A stretch of 64,000 nt of DNA, from NCBI RefSeq assembly GCF_022760755.1, contig NZ_JAIVFP010000001.1, positions 3,700,001-3,764,000 on the forward strand. The letters run 5' to 3'. The first letter of the stretch is position 1. Each line of letters opens with the position of its first letter. This stretch comes from Candidatus Rhodoblastus alkanivorans. GTDB lineage: Bacteria; Pseudomonadota; Alphaproteobacteria; Rhizobiales; Beijerinckiaceae. Position numbers and translations under genes: made by a program. Under the pieces are notes generated by a model, which had not been told where the DNA came from, searched no databases, and saw nothing but the letters and a program-made list of their open reading frames with translations. Positions 17,661-27,022 of the stretch are shown one piece after another.

Positions 17661-18611
17661 ATGGCGAAGCCCGGCGGGAGCAAGTCGCTGTCGCGAAAAG
17701 GCTTTGCCCTTCTCATCGTCATCTGGGGCCTGGGCGCGATCGCGCTCCTCGTTCTATCCTTTCTGACCACCGGCCGGCTGCGCCTGCAGACCGCCTTCAA
17801 CCTCGCCGGCGCGGCGCAGGCGCAATCGATCGCCGAGGCCGCCGCCAATCTCGCCATCCTGTCGCTGGTCGCGGAAAAGGATGCGCGCAGCGGCCCGCAG
17901 GCGCCCGCGCCCCATGACGGCGCGCCGCGCTTCTGCGCCCTCGGCGACGCGGCGGTCGCCCTCGCCATCGAGGACGAGAGCGGCAAGATCGACCTCAATG
18001 CGGCGTCCGAGGGTTTTTTGCGCCAGGCGCTGGCCGGGCTGCTTGGCCTCGGTCCGGCTCGGGCCGACGCCATCGCCGGGGCGATCGCCGAATTCCGTAC
18101 CCCGCCCCCGGACGAGGCGCCGCCGGCGAGCAATTCCAGCGACAAGCCCTTCGCGCCGAAGCGCGCCGCCTTTCAGACCGTGATGGAGTTCGATCAGGTC
18201 GCCCCGATCGACCAGGCGACATTTCGCGCGCTCAAACCTTTCGTGACCGTCCATTCCCGCGCCGACGGGATCGACCCCAAGGTCGCGCCGCCCGCTTTGC
18301 TCGCCGCCCTGCTCGGCATGGCGCCGGACCGGGTCGCGGAGCTGGCGGCCGCGCCTTATCCCAACAATCTCAACCGCGACGACCCGCGCTTCCCGGTGCA
18401 GTTCCGCCAGACCGGCGGCAATAACGCTTTCCTGATCCATGCCGAAGCGGTCCTCGCCAACGGACCTGCCGCGGTGTGGGAGGCGCTGGTCGAAACCGAC
18501 CCGAGCGACGGCGGGCCCTACGCCATCCGCGAAATCCGCCACGGCCCCCCGCGCTTCCTCGACGCCCTGCGCGCCATGCGCGGCGCGCGGGAAACGCTCG
18601 GTCCGTGCTGA
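17661..18611 (+). CDS. gspK: GspK, minor pseudopilin of type II secretion
   Basis: 316 residues, the size of GspK. The leader KSLSRKGFALLIVIWGLGAIALLVLSF is a prepilin signal without Glu at +5, as is normal for GspK at the pseudopilus tip. The body contains the helix-hairpin SAM-like region (FLRQALAGLLGLGPARADAI and related) and a C-terminal ALRAMRGARE. Directly after gspG in one operon; gspH, I and J, its tip partners, lie 10 kb away in the second plus-strand operon. Confidence 0.88.
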   Translation: MAKPGGSKSLSRKGFALLIVIWGLGAIALLVLSFLTTGRLRLQTAFNLAGAAQAQSIAEAAANLAILSLVAEKDARSGPQAPAPHDGAPRFCALGDAAVALAIEDESGKIDLNAASEGFLRQALAGLLGLGPARADAIAGAIAEFRTPPPDEAPPASNSSDKPFAPKRAAFQTVMEFDQVAPIDQATFRALKPFVTVHSRADGIDPKVAPPALLAALLGMAPDRVAELAAAPYPNNLNRDDPRFPVQFRQTGGNNAFLIHAEAVLANGPAAVWEALVETDPSDGGPYAIREIRHGPPRFLDALRAMRGARETLGPC

Positions 18612-18745
18612 CCGAGGCGCGGGGTCGAGAGGTTACGCCATGGCTTGAAGAGAAAAAATCACTCTGTTAGCGTTGTTTCACGCATCGGCGCCTGCATCGC
18701 GAGCGTTCTTTGTTCTCATGCAACAGCATCTGAGGCGCATCCGCC

Positions 18746-20074
18746 ATGGACGACACGAACATTGGCGCCGTCGCCAAAGTTGATAATCTCGCCGATGGCG
18801 ATGCGGCCGTGAACGGGGACGGCGCCATCCCCGCCGCTTCGGCGCAAGCGGCCGCCAGGCCCTCTTCCGGCGACGCGAGCGCCGCGAGCGATTCCGCTTC
18901 CGTGTCCCACTTTCCGGCGCCGCCGGAAATTCCCACCCAGCTCGACGCCTGCGGAATCCGCTTCGACTTCAACGACGGCTGCCGCGCGCAGGCCCCCCTG
19001 GGAGCGGACGTCTGGCGCATCCGTCTGTTCGATCTCGACACCGGAAACATATTGTTTCAAACCACCCCGGAATTTTACGGCGGGTCGGTGCGCAGCGCCA
19101 AGAAATATTACGTCCGCTTCCGGATCGAGGCCTGGAAGGGCGAAAAGCTCGTTTTCGCCCATGATTACGACGCCTCGGGCCGGGAGGTGCTGATCGCCTT
19201 TCCGGTCGGCACTTTGGGCGACACCATCGCCTGGCTCTCCTATGCGGTCCGCTTCGCCGACAAGCACAAATGCAGATTGACCATCGCCATGGCCGAGCGG
19301 CTGATCCCGCTCTTCGCGGGGGCCTATCCCGAAATCCAATTTATCGACGTCAAGGCCTCCAGGCCCGAATACTATTATGCGACCTATCGCGTCGGGCTCT
19401 TCTTCGACGACGTCGAGCGCATTCATCAGCCCATCGATTTCCGCCATGTCGGGCTGCATCGCGCGGCGGCCCATATTCTCGGCCTCGATCTAGCCGAGGC
19501 GCCGCCGCGTCTGGCGGTGCAGGATGCGGGGAGACCAATCGCCGAAAAATATGTCGTCATCGCCACCCAGGCGACGTCGCAATGTAAATATTGGAACAAT
19601 CCCTACGGCTGGCGCGAGATCATCCATTTCCTCAAGGCGGCGGGCTATCGCGTCATCTGCATCGACCAGAAGGCGGTGAACGGCGCAGGCATCGTGTGGA
19701 ACCATGTTCCCGCCGGCGCCGAGGACATGACCGGCGACATGCCGATCGAGGAATGCGTACGTTGGATTCGCCACGCCGAATTTTTCGTAGGTCTCAGCAG
19801 CGGCCTGTCCTGGCTGGCCTGGGCCGCGGGCGCGCCTATTGTGATGATCAGCGGCTTCACCCTTCCGAACACGGAATTCGAAACGCCCTGGCGGGTGATC
19901 AATTACCACGCCTGCGTAGGCTGCTGGAACGACCCGACTTTGCGCTTCAACCACCGCGACTTTCTCTGGTGCCCCCGCCACGCGGGCACGGCGCGCCAGT
20001 TCGAATGCACCAGCCTGATCACCGCGGAACAGGTGAAGCAGGCCATAACACGCATCCCCGGTTTCCGCGGATAA
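18746..20074 (+). CDS. autotransporter heptosyltransferase (BAHT family, TibC/Aah-like)
   Basis: 442 residues. After a low-complexity Ala-rich first 60 residues, the protein has a beta-rich segment and a GT-B glycosyltransferase fold (FPVGTLGDTIAWLSYAVRFA, residues about 152-171; VGLSSGLSWLAWAAGAPIVMISG near 345-368). Four cysteines at about 390, 393, 409 and 421 (CVGC, LWCPRH, FECTS) match the iron-finger of BAHT enzymes, which transfer heptose from ADP-heptose to serines of AIDA-type autotransporters in the cytoplasm. No autotransporter is present in the window. It lies 134 bp after gspK, so it may glycosylate a T2SS substrate or a distant partner. The acceptor is unknown. Confidence 0.8.
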   Translation: MDDTNIGAVAKVDNLADGDAAVNGDGAIPAASAQAAARPSSGDASAASDSASVSHFPAPPEIPTQLDACGIRFDFNDGCRAQAPLGADVWRIRLFDLDTGNILFQTTPEFYGGSVRSAKKYYVRFRIEAWKGEKLVFAHDYDASGREVLIAFPVGTLGDTIAWLSYAVRFADKHKCRLTIAMAERLIPLFAGAYPEIQFIDVKASRPEYYYATYRVGLFFDDVERIHQPIDFRHVGLHRAAAHILGLDLAEAPPRLAVQDAGRPIAEKYVVIATQATSQCKYWNNPYGWREIIHFLKAAGYRVICIDQKAVNGAGIVWNHVPAGAEDMTGDMPIEECVRWIRHAEFFVGLSSGLSWLAWAAGAPIVMISGFTLPNTEFETPWRVINYHACVGCWNDPTLRFNHRDFLWCPRHAGTARQFECTSLITAEQVKQAITRIPGFRG

Positions 20075-20176
20075 GCGGGCCGGCCGGCACGAGGGACTAC
20101 GCCCCGGCTGCGCACGGCGGCGGGGCGCGTGATCGCAATCGGGTCGGCCCGCCGGCGCCTCGGCGCCGGGGGAGCA

Positions 20177-20455
20177 ATGAGCGGAACACTCAATACGACC
20201 GAATATGTCGGATCTGGCGCGGGCGTCGTGGAGGGCGACAGCAGCACGACGAACTCGACCCGCGCGCTTGAGCCGAAATTTCACGTCCCACGCATGAGGC
20301 TCCGGCCTCAGCGTCAACGCGCCCATGAGCCGATCGAAATTTTTCACCGATCCAATATGGCTCGATCAAAAGTCTGGCGGAGCGAGTGCGGGCGCCTGAT
20401 GGCGTTGCGCGCAATTTCCTGGATCTGGCGCTTGTATTCCTGGGTGATCTCCTGA
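20177..20455 (+). CDS. possible truncated small ORF after the heptosyltransferase
   Basis: 92-codon frame starting MSGTLNTTEYVGSGAGVVEG with a strong GGGGGAG Shine-Dalgarno 3 bases upstream. The first 35 residues are Gly/Ser/Thr-rich and loosely recall the start of AIDA-type passenger repeats, the expected acceptors of the upstream heptosyltransferase; after that the composition becomes basic and the frame runs antisense into gspD. It may be the decayed 5' end of an acceptor gene or a chance frame. No homology is claimed. Confidence 0.25.
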   Translation: MSGTLNTTEYVGSGAGVVEGDSSTTNSTRALEPKFHVPRMRLRPQRQRAHEPIEIFHRSNMARSKVWRSECGRLMALRAISWIWRLYSWVIS

Positions 20456-22662
20456 GCTTCGCCGAGCGAGCGCACGACATGCGGCGTGATCATGATGAGC
20501 AGTTCGGTCTTGGCGACGGTGTCGTTGTTGTTCTTGAAGGCGTTGCCGACGATGGGAATGTCGCCCAGCACCGGCACCTGATTGGCGAGGCCGCTGCGGC
20601 TGTTCTGCATCAGGCCGCCGAGCATCAGCGAGGCGCCGTCGCTCACCATGACCTGGGTGCTCACCTTGCGCTGCTGGATTGTCGGCGTCGTCGAACCGGA
20701 GGGCGTATTGGGCGCGACATTGGACACTTCCTGCACCAATTGCAGCATCACCCGGCCGCTCTCGCTGATATGGGGCGTGATCGACAGGATGACGCCGGTG
20801 TTCTGGTAGGACACCGAGGTGAAAGTATTGCCGAGCGCGGTCGCGCTTTGCAGCGACGTCACCGGCACTTCGTCGCCGACCTGCAGCATCGCCTGATGGT
20901 TGTCGAGAACGGTGAGCGACGGAGTCGAGATGATGTTGACCTTGGTGATGGCGTCGAGCGCGTTCAAGGTGACCTGGGCGTTGGCGGTGCGCAAGGCATA
21001 GGAGAAGCCGGGAAAGATGGAGGCGACATTCGCGCCGAGCAGGTTGTAGGCGCCGGTGACGTCGTTGAAGCCGCTCGGCGTGTTCGCGGACGCGTTGGAG
21101 AGCGCCGTCGCGGATTTGCCGTGCTGCAAGAACCATTCGACGCCGAACTGCAGATTGTCGTTGAGCGAGACTTCCGCGATGGTCGCCTCGATGAAAACCT
21201 GGTTGGGCAGAACGTCGAGGGTTTCGATCACCCGGCGGATGCGGCGATAATCGTCGGGCGTCGCCATGATCACCAGCGCGTTCTTGGCCTCGTCGGCGGC
21301 GATGCGGAAGCGCTGGTCCTCGCCGAGCGCCGCCGCCTGCGGGCCGCTGGAGGCCGATTTGTCCCTGGCCGCGGCGGCGAAAGGGTCGGCCGACGCGGAG
21401 CCGTTCGCGCCCCCCAGTCCGGTTGTGGACATCTGCCCGTTCGAGGAAATGCCACCGATCGGACTGGCGGGCGGATTGCCGTTCTGGCCGATGAAGCCGG
21501 CGTTGGCCGAGGCCAGCGTCGTCTGCGACTGGCGCGGCGAAACGGACGATCCCGCCTTGCCGCCCTCGGAGCCGAACATCGACGTGAGCACCTGAAGCAG
21601 TTCCTTCGCCGGGCGGTTCTGGACGAGATAGGTGTAAATCTGCCTCTCCGACCCCTCGGCGCGGGCGTCGAGCCGCTGTATCCAGGCGCGGGCGCGGGCG
21701 ATATAGCGCGGCTGCGACGAGATCACCAGAATCGCGGAAAGGCCCTTATTGCCGACGAACTGGATCATGCCGTTCATCGGCCCTTCCTTGTCGGAGCCGA
21801 ACACCGCGCGCAGGTCGCCGGCCAGCGCGTCGGGATCCGCGCTCCTCACCGGAACCAGCGCGAAGGACATGCCGCGCATCGTGTCGATGTCGAACAGATT
21901 GATCGCGTCGCGCAGCACCGCGATCTCCTGCGGCGACCCGGAAAGGGTGATCGCATGGCGCGCGTCGTCGGCGCGCACGATGCCGCCCTTTTCCGCGATC
22001 GGGTCGAGCACCCGCTTCATCTCGGAAGCCGAGACATAGCGCAACTGGACGACGACTGAACCGGTCCCCAATCCCGCCGCCATGCCGCCCGGGCCGATGG
22101 TGCCGCCGGCGGAAATGTCGCCACCGGCGGTCGCGGCTTCGGCGAGGGGCACGATCTTGTAAACGCCGCCCGAGCGCACCAGCGCCGCGCCCGACACCCG
22201 CAGCGCCGACTGGAACAGGTCGAGCGCCTCCTGTTTCGACACCGGATGCGACGTATGCGCGGTCACCTTGCCGTCGAGCCTGGGATCGACGACATAATCG
22301 GCCCCCTCGATGTCGCCGAGGACGATCTTGGCCGCTTCGGCCATCGGCAGATTGACGAGATTGAGAGTCACGCCGCCCGCGCCCGCCGCTTGGGCGCCGC
22401 GATCGCGAGTGCGGCCGGTTCCGATCAGACGTCCCGTGCCTTCGGCGACGAGTGTCAGGCCCCCGGCGCCCCGGGAGAGCGGCGTCCCGCGCGATGCGCC
22501 CGTGTCGGACGCATAGGCCAGCGGCCGGCCGTCGCTCGCCGAGGAGGCGGCCCGGGACGGATCGACATGCCATTCGGCGACGAAATCCTTTCCGCTCGGC
22601 TGACAGCCCATGAGACCGAGAACAAGGCAAAACGCCATAAATTTTAGGAGGTTGGAACGCAC
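20344..22662 (-). CDS. gspD: GspD, type II secretion secretin
   Basis: 772-residue outer-membrane channel. The N-terminal signal ends in a lipobox (FCLVLGLMGCQPSG), so this secretin is probably a lipoprotein that may not need a separate pilotin. N0 to N3 ring domains follow (for example VNLPMAEAAKIVLGDIEGADYVVDPRLDGKV), a Gly/Ser/Gln-rich linker lies near residues 370-440, and the secretin core has VPVLGDIPIVGNAFKNN. GTG at 22662 starts immediately at the signal peptide; ATG at 22716 is an alternative that would put 18 extra residues before it. Last gene of the minus-strand gspLMD operon. Confidence 0.92.
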   Translation of the reverse strand: MRSNLLKFMAFCLVLGLMGCQPSGKDFVAEWHVDPSRAASSASDGRPLAYASDTGASRGTPLSRGAGGLTLVAEGTGRLIGTGRTRDRGAQAAGAGGVTLNLVNLPMAEAAKIVLGDIEGADYVVDPRLDGKVTAHTSHPVSKQEALDLFQSALRVSGAALVRSGGVYKIVPLAEAATAGGDISAGGTIGPGGMAAGLGTGSVVVQLRYVSASEMKRVLDPIAEKGGIVRADDARHAITLSGSPQEIAVLRDAINLFDIDTMRGMSFALVPVRSADPDALAGDLRAVFGSDKEGPMNGMIQFVGNKGLSAILVISSQPRYIARARAWIQRLDARAEGSERQIYTYLVQNRPAKELLQVLTSMFGSEGGKAGSSVSPRQSQTTLASANAGFIGQNGNPPASPIGGISSNGQMSTTGLGGANGSASADPFAAAARDKSASSGPQAAALGEDQRFRIAADEAKNALVIMATPDDYRRIRRVIETLDVLPNQVFIEATIAEVSLNDNLQFGVEWFLQHGKSATALSNASANTPSGFNDVTGAYNLLGANVASIFPGFSYALRTANAQVTLNALDAITKVNIISTPSLTVLDNHQAMLQVGDEVPVTSLQSATALGNTFTSVSYQNTGVILSITPHISESGRVMLQLVQEVSNVAPNTPSGSTTPTIQQRKVSTQVMVSDGASLMLGGLMQNSRSGLANQVPVLGDIPIVGNAFKNNNDTVAKTELLIMITPHVVRSLGEAQEITQEYKRQIQEIARNAIRRPHSLRQTFDRAILDR

Positions 22663-22760
22663 ATTCTCCCCACGGGTCGCAACAGGCGCGGTAGCTCTAG
22701 CAGCGTGACGCAACATATTTGTCACAAGATCGAGGCACGGGCGCCTTCCCTGCCCCGGCC

Positions 22761-23369
22761 TCAGCGCGGAGGATGCGGCGCCGGAGCGCCGAACACGTCG
22801 AAAGCGGCTTCGATTTCCGGCTCCTTGCCCTCCGGCGCGCCCCAGACGCTGGTCTGGCCGCGCAGGTCGGCGCCGCCGATCACGAGCACAGGCTGTCCGC
22901 CCTCCAGATCGCGCACGAGGGCGCGCACGGAGCCGATCGTCCCGCCGACTTCAAGCCGCGCCCCGAACAGGGTCGAGCCCCGCAATGTCTTCGACGGCAG
23001 CGCCTGCAGGGAGCGCACCGACACTTTGGCGCCATCCGCGGCGGCCTTGAGCCGGGTCTGGAGATTGGCGGCGACGATGCCGTCATTGTCGCCGGCGATG
23101 AACTGGCCGCGGTCGTTCCCGGCGGCGACGCTCTTGGCGTAATTTTCGATCCTTGCGGCCTGCGCGGCCACCGCCTCATAACGTGCGAGCGTCGCGCGCC
23201 GCTCGGTCAAAGCCTCCTCGCCGCGCGCAATAGCGGCGCGGATCGGCTGCACGACCAGAAGATAAAGCGCGGCGAGAATCAGTCCGTTGGCCAGCCAGAA
23301 TTTCAGCGCCGGCGGGCGGAGCGCCCCGGCGGCCGAAGGCCGGGTTGACATGAGGGCGCGCCAGTTCAT
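22761..23369 (-). CDS. gspM: GspM, type II secretion inner-membrane protein
   Basis: 202 residues. A short cytoplasmic tail is followed by one membrane helix (FWLANGLILAALYLLVVQP) and a periplasmic coiled-coil/ferredoxin-like domain (GEEALTERRATLARYEAVAAQ onward), the layout of GspM, which binds GspL and stabilises the inner-membrane platform. The ATG overlaps the gspL stop (ATGA), proving coupling. The C-terminus is Pro-rich. Identification rests mainly on topology, size and position between gspL and gspD. Confidence 0.8.
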   Translation of the reverse strand: MNWRALMSTRPSAAGALRPPALKFWLANGLILAALYLLVVQPIRAAIARGEEALTERRATLARYEAVAAQAARIENYAKSVAAGNDRGQFIAGDNDGIVAANLQTRLKAAADGAKVSVRSLQALPSKTLRGSTLFGARLEVGGTIGSVRALVRDLEGGQPVLVIGGADLRGQTSVWGAPEGKEPEIEAAFDVFGAPAPHPPR

Positions 23370-24502
23370 CGCCGCGCCTCCGTCGCCGCGCGGGGCCGCA
23401 GCTTGAGGCGGAGCGAAAAGCTTTCCCGCTGTTCCCGGGGATCGGAAGTGATCGGCGCGGTCAGGGCGGCGTCGGCGAAGAATTTCGACTGGTCGAACAG
23501 CAGAGGCAGGCCGACGGCGGATTGGGCGAAGCCGGCCAGATCGACGCCGCGCTCGCCGGTCTTGTTTTCGCTCAAGTGGAAGTCGGTCAGAAAAGCGCCG
23601 TCTGGCGTGACGCGGGAAATTTCCTCCCACAGATCCGTCAGCGGCGCATTTTCGCGGCGCAGGTCGCGCAGCAGCGAGGCCAGCTTGCTTTCCTTCGCGG
23701 CGCGATCGGCGATCTGCCGGACATGGGCGGCGCGCGCCGCCATGCGCGCGATCCGGGCGTCCAATTCATCCGCCTCCCGGGCTTGCCGCCAGAAGATCGC
23801 GCCAAGGCCGGCAAGGAGCAGCAGCGCCGCGAGCGCGATCATCGCCAGGGCCGCGCGCCGGAACCGGCGGTCGGCCCCGCCGGCGTCGCCGACCGCGATC
23901 GACGGCGGCTCAGTTGATGAATCCGCCGCCTTTTCGGCGCGAATGAGGGCAAGGTCGCCGAGACCGAGGCCGCAGGACGCCAAAGCGGGCTCAACGCGGT
24001 CTCGCCGCAGCAGGGTCAGGCGCACGCTCGCCTTGCCCGTCGCGCCAGGGCTTGCGACCTCGCGGCCGACCAGCACGTCGTCGCGGCCAAACGGCGTCCG
24101 GCGCTCGATCTCGGCCGCGACGATCTGCGGCAGCTGGCCCAGGGCCGCGACGGGCGCCTCGAACCCCCGGGTCAGGAAGGACGCCGCCGGCATTTCGAGC
24201 ACGATGGCGAGCGATTTGCGTGACAGGCCGCGACGGGCGAGCGCCGCGTCGAGCGAGGTCGCGGCGATTTCCGCGCCCGAGACGCGGATTTCGCGATGGC
24301 CGGGCTCGGCGGCCAGCACGATTTCCGTCGCCCCCGCCCTCGCCACCGCCTCGCGGGCGCCCCGTCCGAGCAGCCAGCGCAGCGCCGCAGGCGGCAGGAG
24401 CGCCCGGAACTGGTCACGCTCCCAGACGAAAAAGCGCAGCAGCCCCGCCTTCACCGAGTCGAGAGTTATTTCGCGGCTCAAAAGCCCGCTCGTCGCCGCC
24501 AA
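23366..24502 (-). CDS. gspL: GspL, type II secretion inner-membrane protein
   Basis: 378 residues. A cytoplasmic actin-like domain that normally holds GspE (residues 1-235), a single membrane helix (FRRAALAMIALAALLLLAGLGAIFW) and a periplasmic PilN-like domain with coiled coil (EADELDARIARMAARAAHV). The TTG at 24502 is inferred from AGGAG 6 bases upstream, since no ATG or GTG lies in a better place; the reading frame stays open further upstream but overlaps the preceding gene and lacks family-like sequence. Coupled to gspM by a 4-bp overlap. Confidence 0.82.
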   Translation of the reverse strand: MAATSGLLSREITLDSVKAGLLRFFVWERDQFRALLPPAALRWLLGRGAREAVARAGATEIVLAAEPGHREIRVSGAEIAATSLDAALARRGLSRKSLAIVLEMPAASFLTRGFEAPVAALGQLPQIVAAEIERRTPFGRDDVLVGREVASPGATGKASVRLTLLRRDRVEPALASCGLGLGDLALIRAEKAADSSTEPPSIAVGDAGGADRRFRRAALAMIALAALLLLAGLGAIFWRQAREADELDARIARMAARAAHVRQIADRAAKESKLASLLRDLRRENAPLTDLWEEISRVTPDGAFLTDFHLSENKTGERGVDLAGFAQSAVGLPLLFDQSKFFADAALTAPITSDPREQRESFSLRLKLRPRAATEARR

Positions 24503-24531
24503 AATCAGCTCCTGCTCGATGGGGGGGAAGG

Positions 24532-25137
24532 CTAGCGATCGGCTGGCCGCCCCGGATTGGCTTCCGCGTTCTGCGCGAAGACCGCCCGGCGAAGCTCGAC
24601 CTCCTCGACGAAACGATGGTAGCCCGCGAGCGAAGGCGACGGCGCGGGCGCGAACCTCGCCGGTTCGAGCGAGAGCAGGCCATAGGGCGAGATCGCGGCG
24701 CTGCGCTCGCCCTGGGGCGGCGGCGCGGAAGCGGGCGGCGCCGGTTCGGGATCGTGCAGCATGGCGGCCGGCGTTTCGACCGCCAGCATCGGCGTCGCGA
24801 CAAGGCCCCGCGGCGCGGGGTCGATCTCCACGCCCAAAGCCTGCGGCCGATAGGAGCCCGACTCTTTTTCGCACAGCTTGAATTGCAGAACGCAATCGAC
24901 CCGGTCGGGAAATTTCGGCGCGCGCTCGCGCATCAAATCGTCCACCCGGTCGAAGGCCTCGGCGCATTGGCGGGCCGAAAAGGCGCCGGAACTGGCGCAG
25001 GCGCGGCGCGAGGCGAAGAAATAGGGCTGGCCGGTCACGACCGGAGCGGGCGGCAAATAAAACTTTCCGGCTTCGGCGCCGGACGACAGCGCGCTGGCCG
25101 TCATGAAACAAATATATAAACGCAATAAATCCGTCAC
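24532..25137 (-). CDS. exported DUF1190 (YgiB-like) protein
   Basis: 201 residues from the GTG at 25137. A hydrophobic N-terminus (LLRLYICFMTASAL) may be a signal peptide. The segment SARQCAEAFDRVDDLMRERAP followed by CVLQFKLCE fits the Cys-containing pattern of DUF1190/YgiB proteins; the rest is Pro/Ala-rich. First gene of the minus-strand operon with gspL, gspM and gspD (29-bp gap to gspL), so it probably serves the secretion system. The start is uncertain: 25203, 25263 and 25104 are alternatives, and the DNA upstream of about 25110 is markedly AT-rich, consistent with a promoter shared with divergent gspE. Confidence 0.55.
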   Translation of the reverse strand: MTDLLRLYICFMTASALSSGAEAGKFYLPPAPVVTGQPYFFASRRACASSGAFSARQCAEAFDRVDDLMRERAPKFPDRVDCVLQFKLCEKESGSYRPQALGVEIDPAPRGLVATPMLAVETPAAMLHDPEPAPPASAPPPQGERSAAISPYGLLSLEPARFAPAPSPSLAGYHRFVEEVELRRAVFAQNAEANPGRPADR

Positions 25138-25305
25138 AAATCGACGCCTAAACGCCTTCAGCCAAAATCTATCGCTCGGAATTCGGAATGAAAGCATCGC
25201 CATTTCAGTGACACAACCATTTACACTACATAATTTATTTAACATCTCCTTCCGCCGCGACACAAGATCGTTTATTCAGCCGGTTCGAAACGGGAAGCGC
25301 GGAAC

Positions 25306-27021
25306 ATGGAAGCGCACAGGATCACGCCGGCGCGGCTCGCCGGCCTCGCCGAGGATTTCGGCGCCTTTCTGCTGCGGCGCGAGGCGCTCGACGAGCTGGC
25401 GCTGCAAAGGTCGCAGCGCGCGGCGCGCCAGAGCGGCGAGCGCTTTGACCGCGTCCTGACCAAGCTCGGCCTCGTCGCCGAGGCCGATTTATGCGCCCAT
25501 CTCGCCGGCTTTCTCGGCCTGGCCGAATTCAAACCGGCCGACGCCCCGCTCGAAGCCGTCCTGACCGATCTCGCGCCGGAAAAATTTTTGCGCGCCAATG
25601 GCGTGATTCCCTTGCGCGTCGAGAGCGGGCGGCTCGTCGTCGCCGTGCTCGATCCCTTCGACGACGAGGCCGCCGAAGCGCTGGCCTATGCCACCGGCTT
25701 CGAGATCGAGCGCCGGCTCGCGAGCCCCGCCTTGTTCGAAAAGACCTGGGCCGCGCTTTACGCCGCCGGACGGGAAAATACGAAAGCGCTCGACAGCGAC
25801 CAGCGCGCCCATGAGGCCAGCGAATTCGACCTCCAGCGCCTGCGCGACATCGCCAATGAGGCGCCGGTGGTGCGGCGGGTCAATGAGATCGTCGCCGAGG
25901 CGATCGAGGCCCGCGCCTCCGACATCCATATCGAGCCGACCCCCGAGGGGGTGCAAATCCGCTACCGTATCGACGGCGCCTTGCGCACCGTCAATGTCCT
26001 GCCGCCGGGCCTGAAGGCGGCAATCGCCTCGCGCATAAAAATCATGGCGCGGCTCGACATCGCCGAACGCCGCATCCCCCAGGATGGCCGCATAAAACTC
26101 GCGGTGCGCGGCGTCGATATCGACTTCCGCGTCTCGACTTTGCCCACAGTCCACGGCGAGAGCATCGTGCTGCGCATTCTCGACCGCAGCCGCATCGCGC
26201 TCGACTTCCAGGCGCTGGGCTTCGAGCCCGAGACCATCGCCGCCTTGCGCCAGGTCATGCGCCTGCCCAATGGCATCGTGCTGGTCACCGGGCCGACCGG
26301 CAGCGGCAAGACCACCACGCTTTACACCGCTTTGCGTGAGCTGGCGCGGCCGGACGTCAAGGTGTTCACCGTCGAGGACCCGGTCGAATATCAGCTCGCC
26401 GGGATCAATCAGGTTCAGGTCCAACCGGCGATCGGTCTCGATTTTCCCGCTACGCTTCGGGCGATCCTGCGCCAGGACCCCGACATCGTGATGATCGGCG
26501 AAATCCGCGACGCCGAGACGGCGCGGATCGCGATTCAGGCCTCGCTCACCGGCCATCTCGTCTTTTCCACGCTTCACACCAACAGCGCCGCCTCCTCGAT
26601 CACCCGCCTGATCGACATGGGCGTCGAGAACTATTTGATCGCCTCGACTGTCAAGGCGGTGCTGGCCCAGCGCCTCGTGCGCAAGCTGTGCCCGGCCTGC
26701 GCCGAGCCGCTCGACGGGCGCGACGAATGGCGCGAGCGCCTCATCGGCGACATCGAAGCCGAAGAGCCGGAGCGCCTGATGCGGCCGAGAGGCTGCCCGC
26801 AATGCCGCGATCTCGGCTATGCGGGACGCTCGACCATCGTCGAATTGCTGACGATGAACGACAGGCTCGAACGGCTCGTCTGCCGCAGCGTCGCCGACGC
26901 CGAACTGGAGCAGGCAGCGCGCGAAGCCGGCATGACCACCATGTATCAATGCGGCATGGCCAAGGCCTGGCGCGGCGAGACCAGCGTGGACGAGGTTCTG
27001 CGCGTCACCAGGATGAGCTGA
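25306..27021 (+). CDS. gspE: GspE, type II secretion ATPase
   Basis: 571-residue hexameric ATPase that powers pseudopilus assembly. An N-terminal GspL-binding domain (residues 1-150) is followed by a RecA-like core with Walker A GPTGSGKTTTLY near residue 328, the Asp and His boxes (VEDPVEYQL; STLHTNSAASSI) and Walker B (DPDIVMIGEIRDAETA). A four-cysteine zinc module (LCPACAEPL and GCPQCRDLGY) separates it from PilB ATPases and is typical of GspE. First gene of the gspEFHIJ operon, 1 bp ahead of gspF. Confidence 0.95.
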   Translation: MEAHRITPARLAGLAEDFGAFLLRREALDELALQRSQRAARQSGERFDRVLTKLGLVAEADLCAHLAGFLGLAEFKPADAPLEAVLTDLAPEKFLRANGVIPLRVESGRLVVAVLDPFDDEAAEALAYATGFEIERRLASPALFEKTWAALYAAGRENTKALDSDQRAHEASEFDLQRLRDIANEAPVVRRVNEIVAEAIEARASDIHIEPTPEGVQIRYRIDGALRTVNVLPPGLKAAIASRIKIMARLDIAERRIPQDGRIKLAVRGVDIDFRVSTLPTVHGESIVLRILDRSRIALDFQALGFEPETIAALRQVMRLPNGIVLVTGPTGSGKTTTLYTALRELARPDVKVFTVEDPVEYQLAGINQVQVQPAIGLDFPATLRAILRQDPDIVMIGEIRDAETARIAIQASLTGHLVFSTLHTNSAASSITRLIDMGVENYLIASTVKAVLAQRLVRKLCPACAEPLDGRDEWRERLIGDIEAEEPERLMRPRGCPQCRDLGYAGRSTIVELLTMNDRLERLVCRSVADAELEQAAREAGMTTMYQCGMAKAWRGETSVDEVLRVTRMS

Positions 27022-27022
27022 C

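Noticed and set aside
20386-22059. Plus-strand frame of 557 codons opposite gspD
   Set aside because: Shadow of the secretin gene. It has no family motif and is rich in Arg, Gly and Asp.
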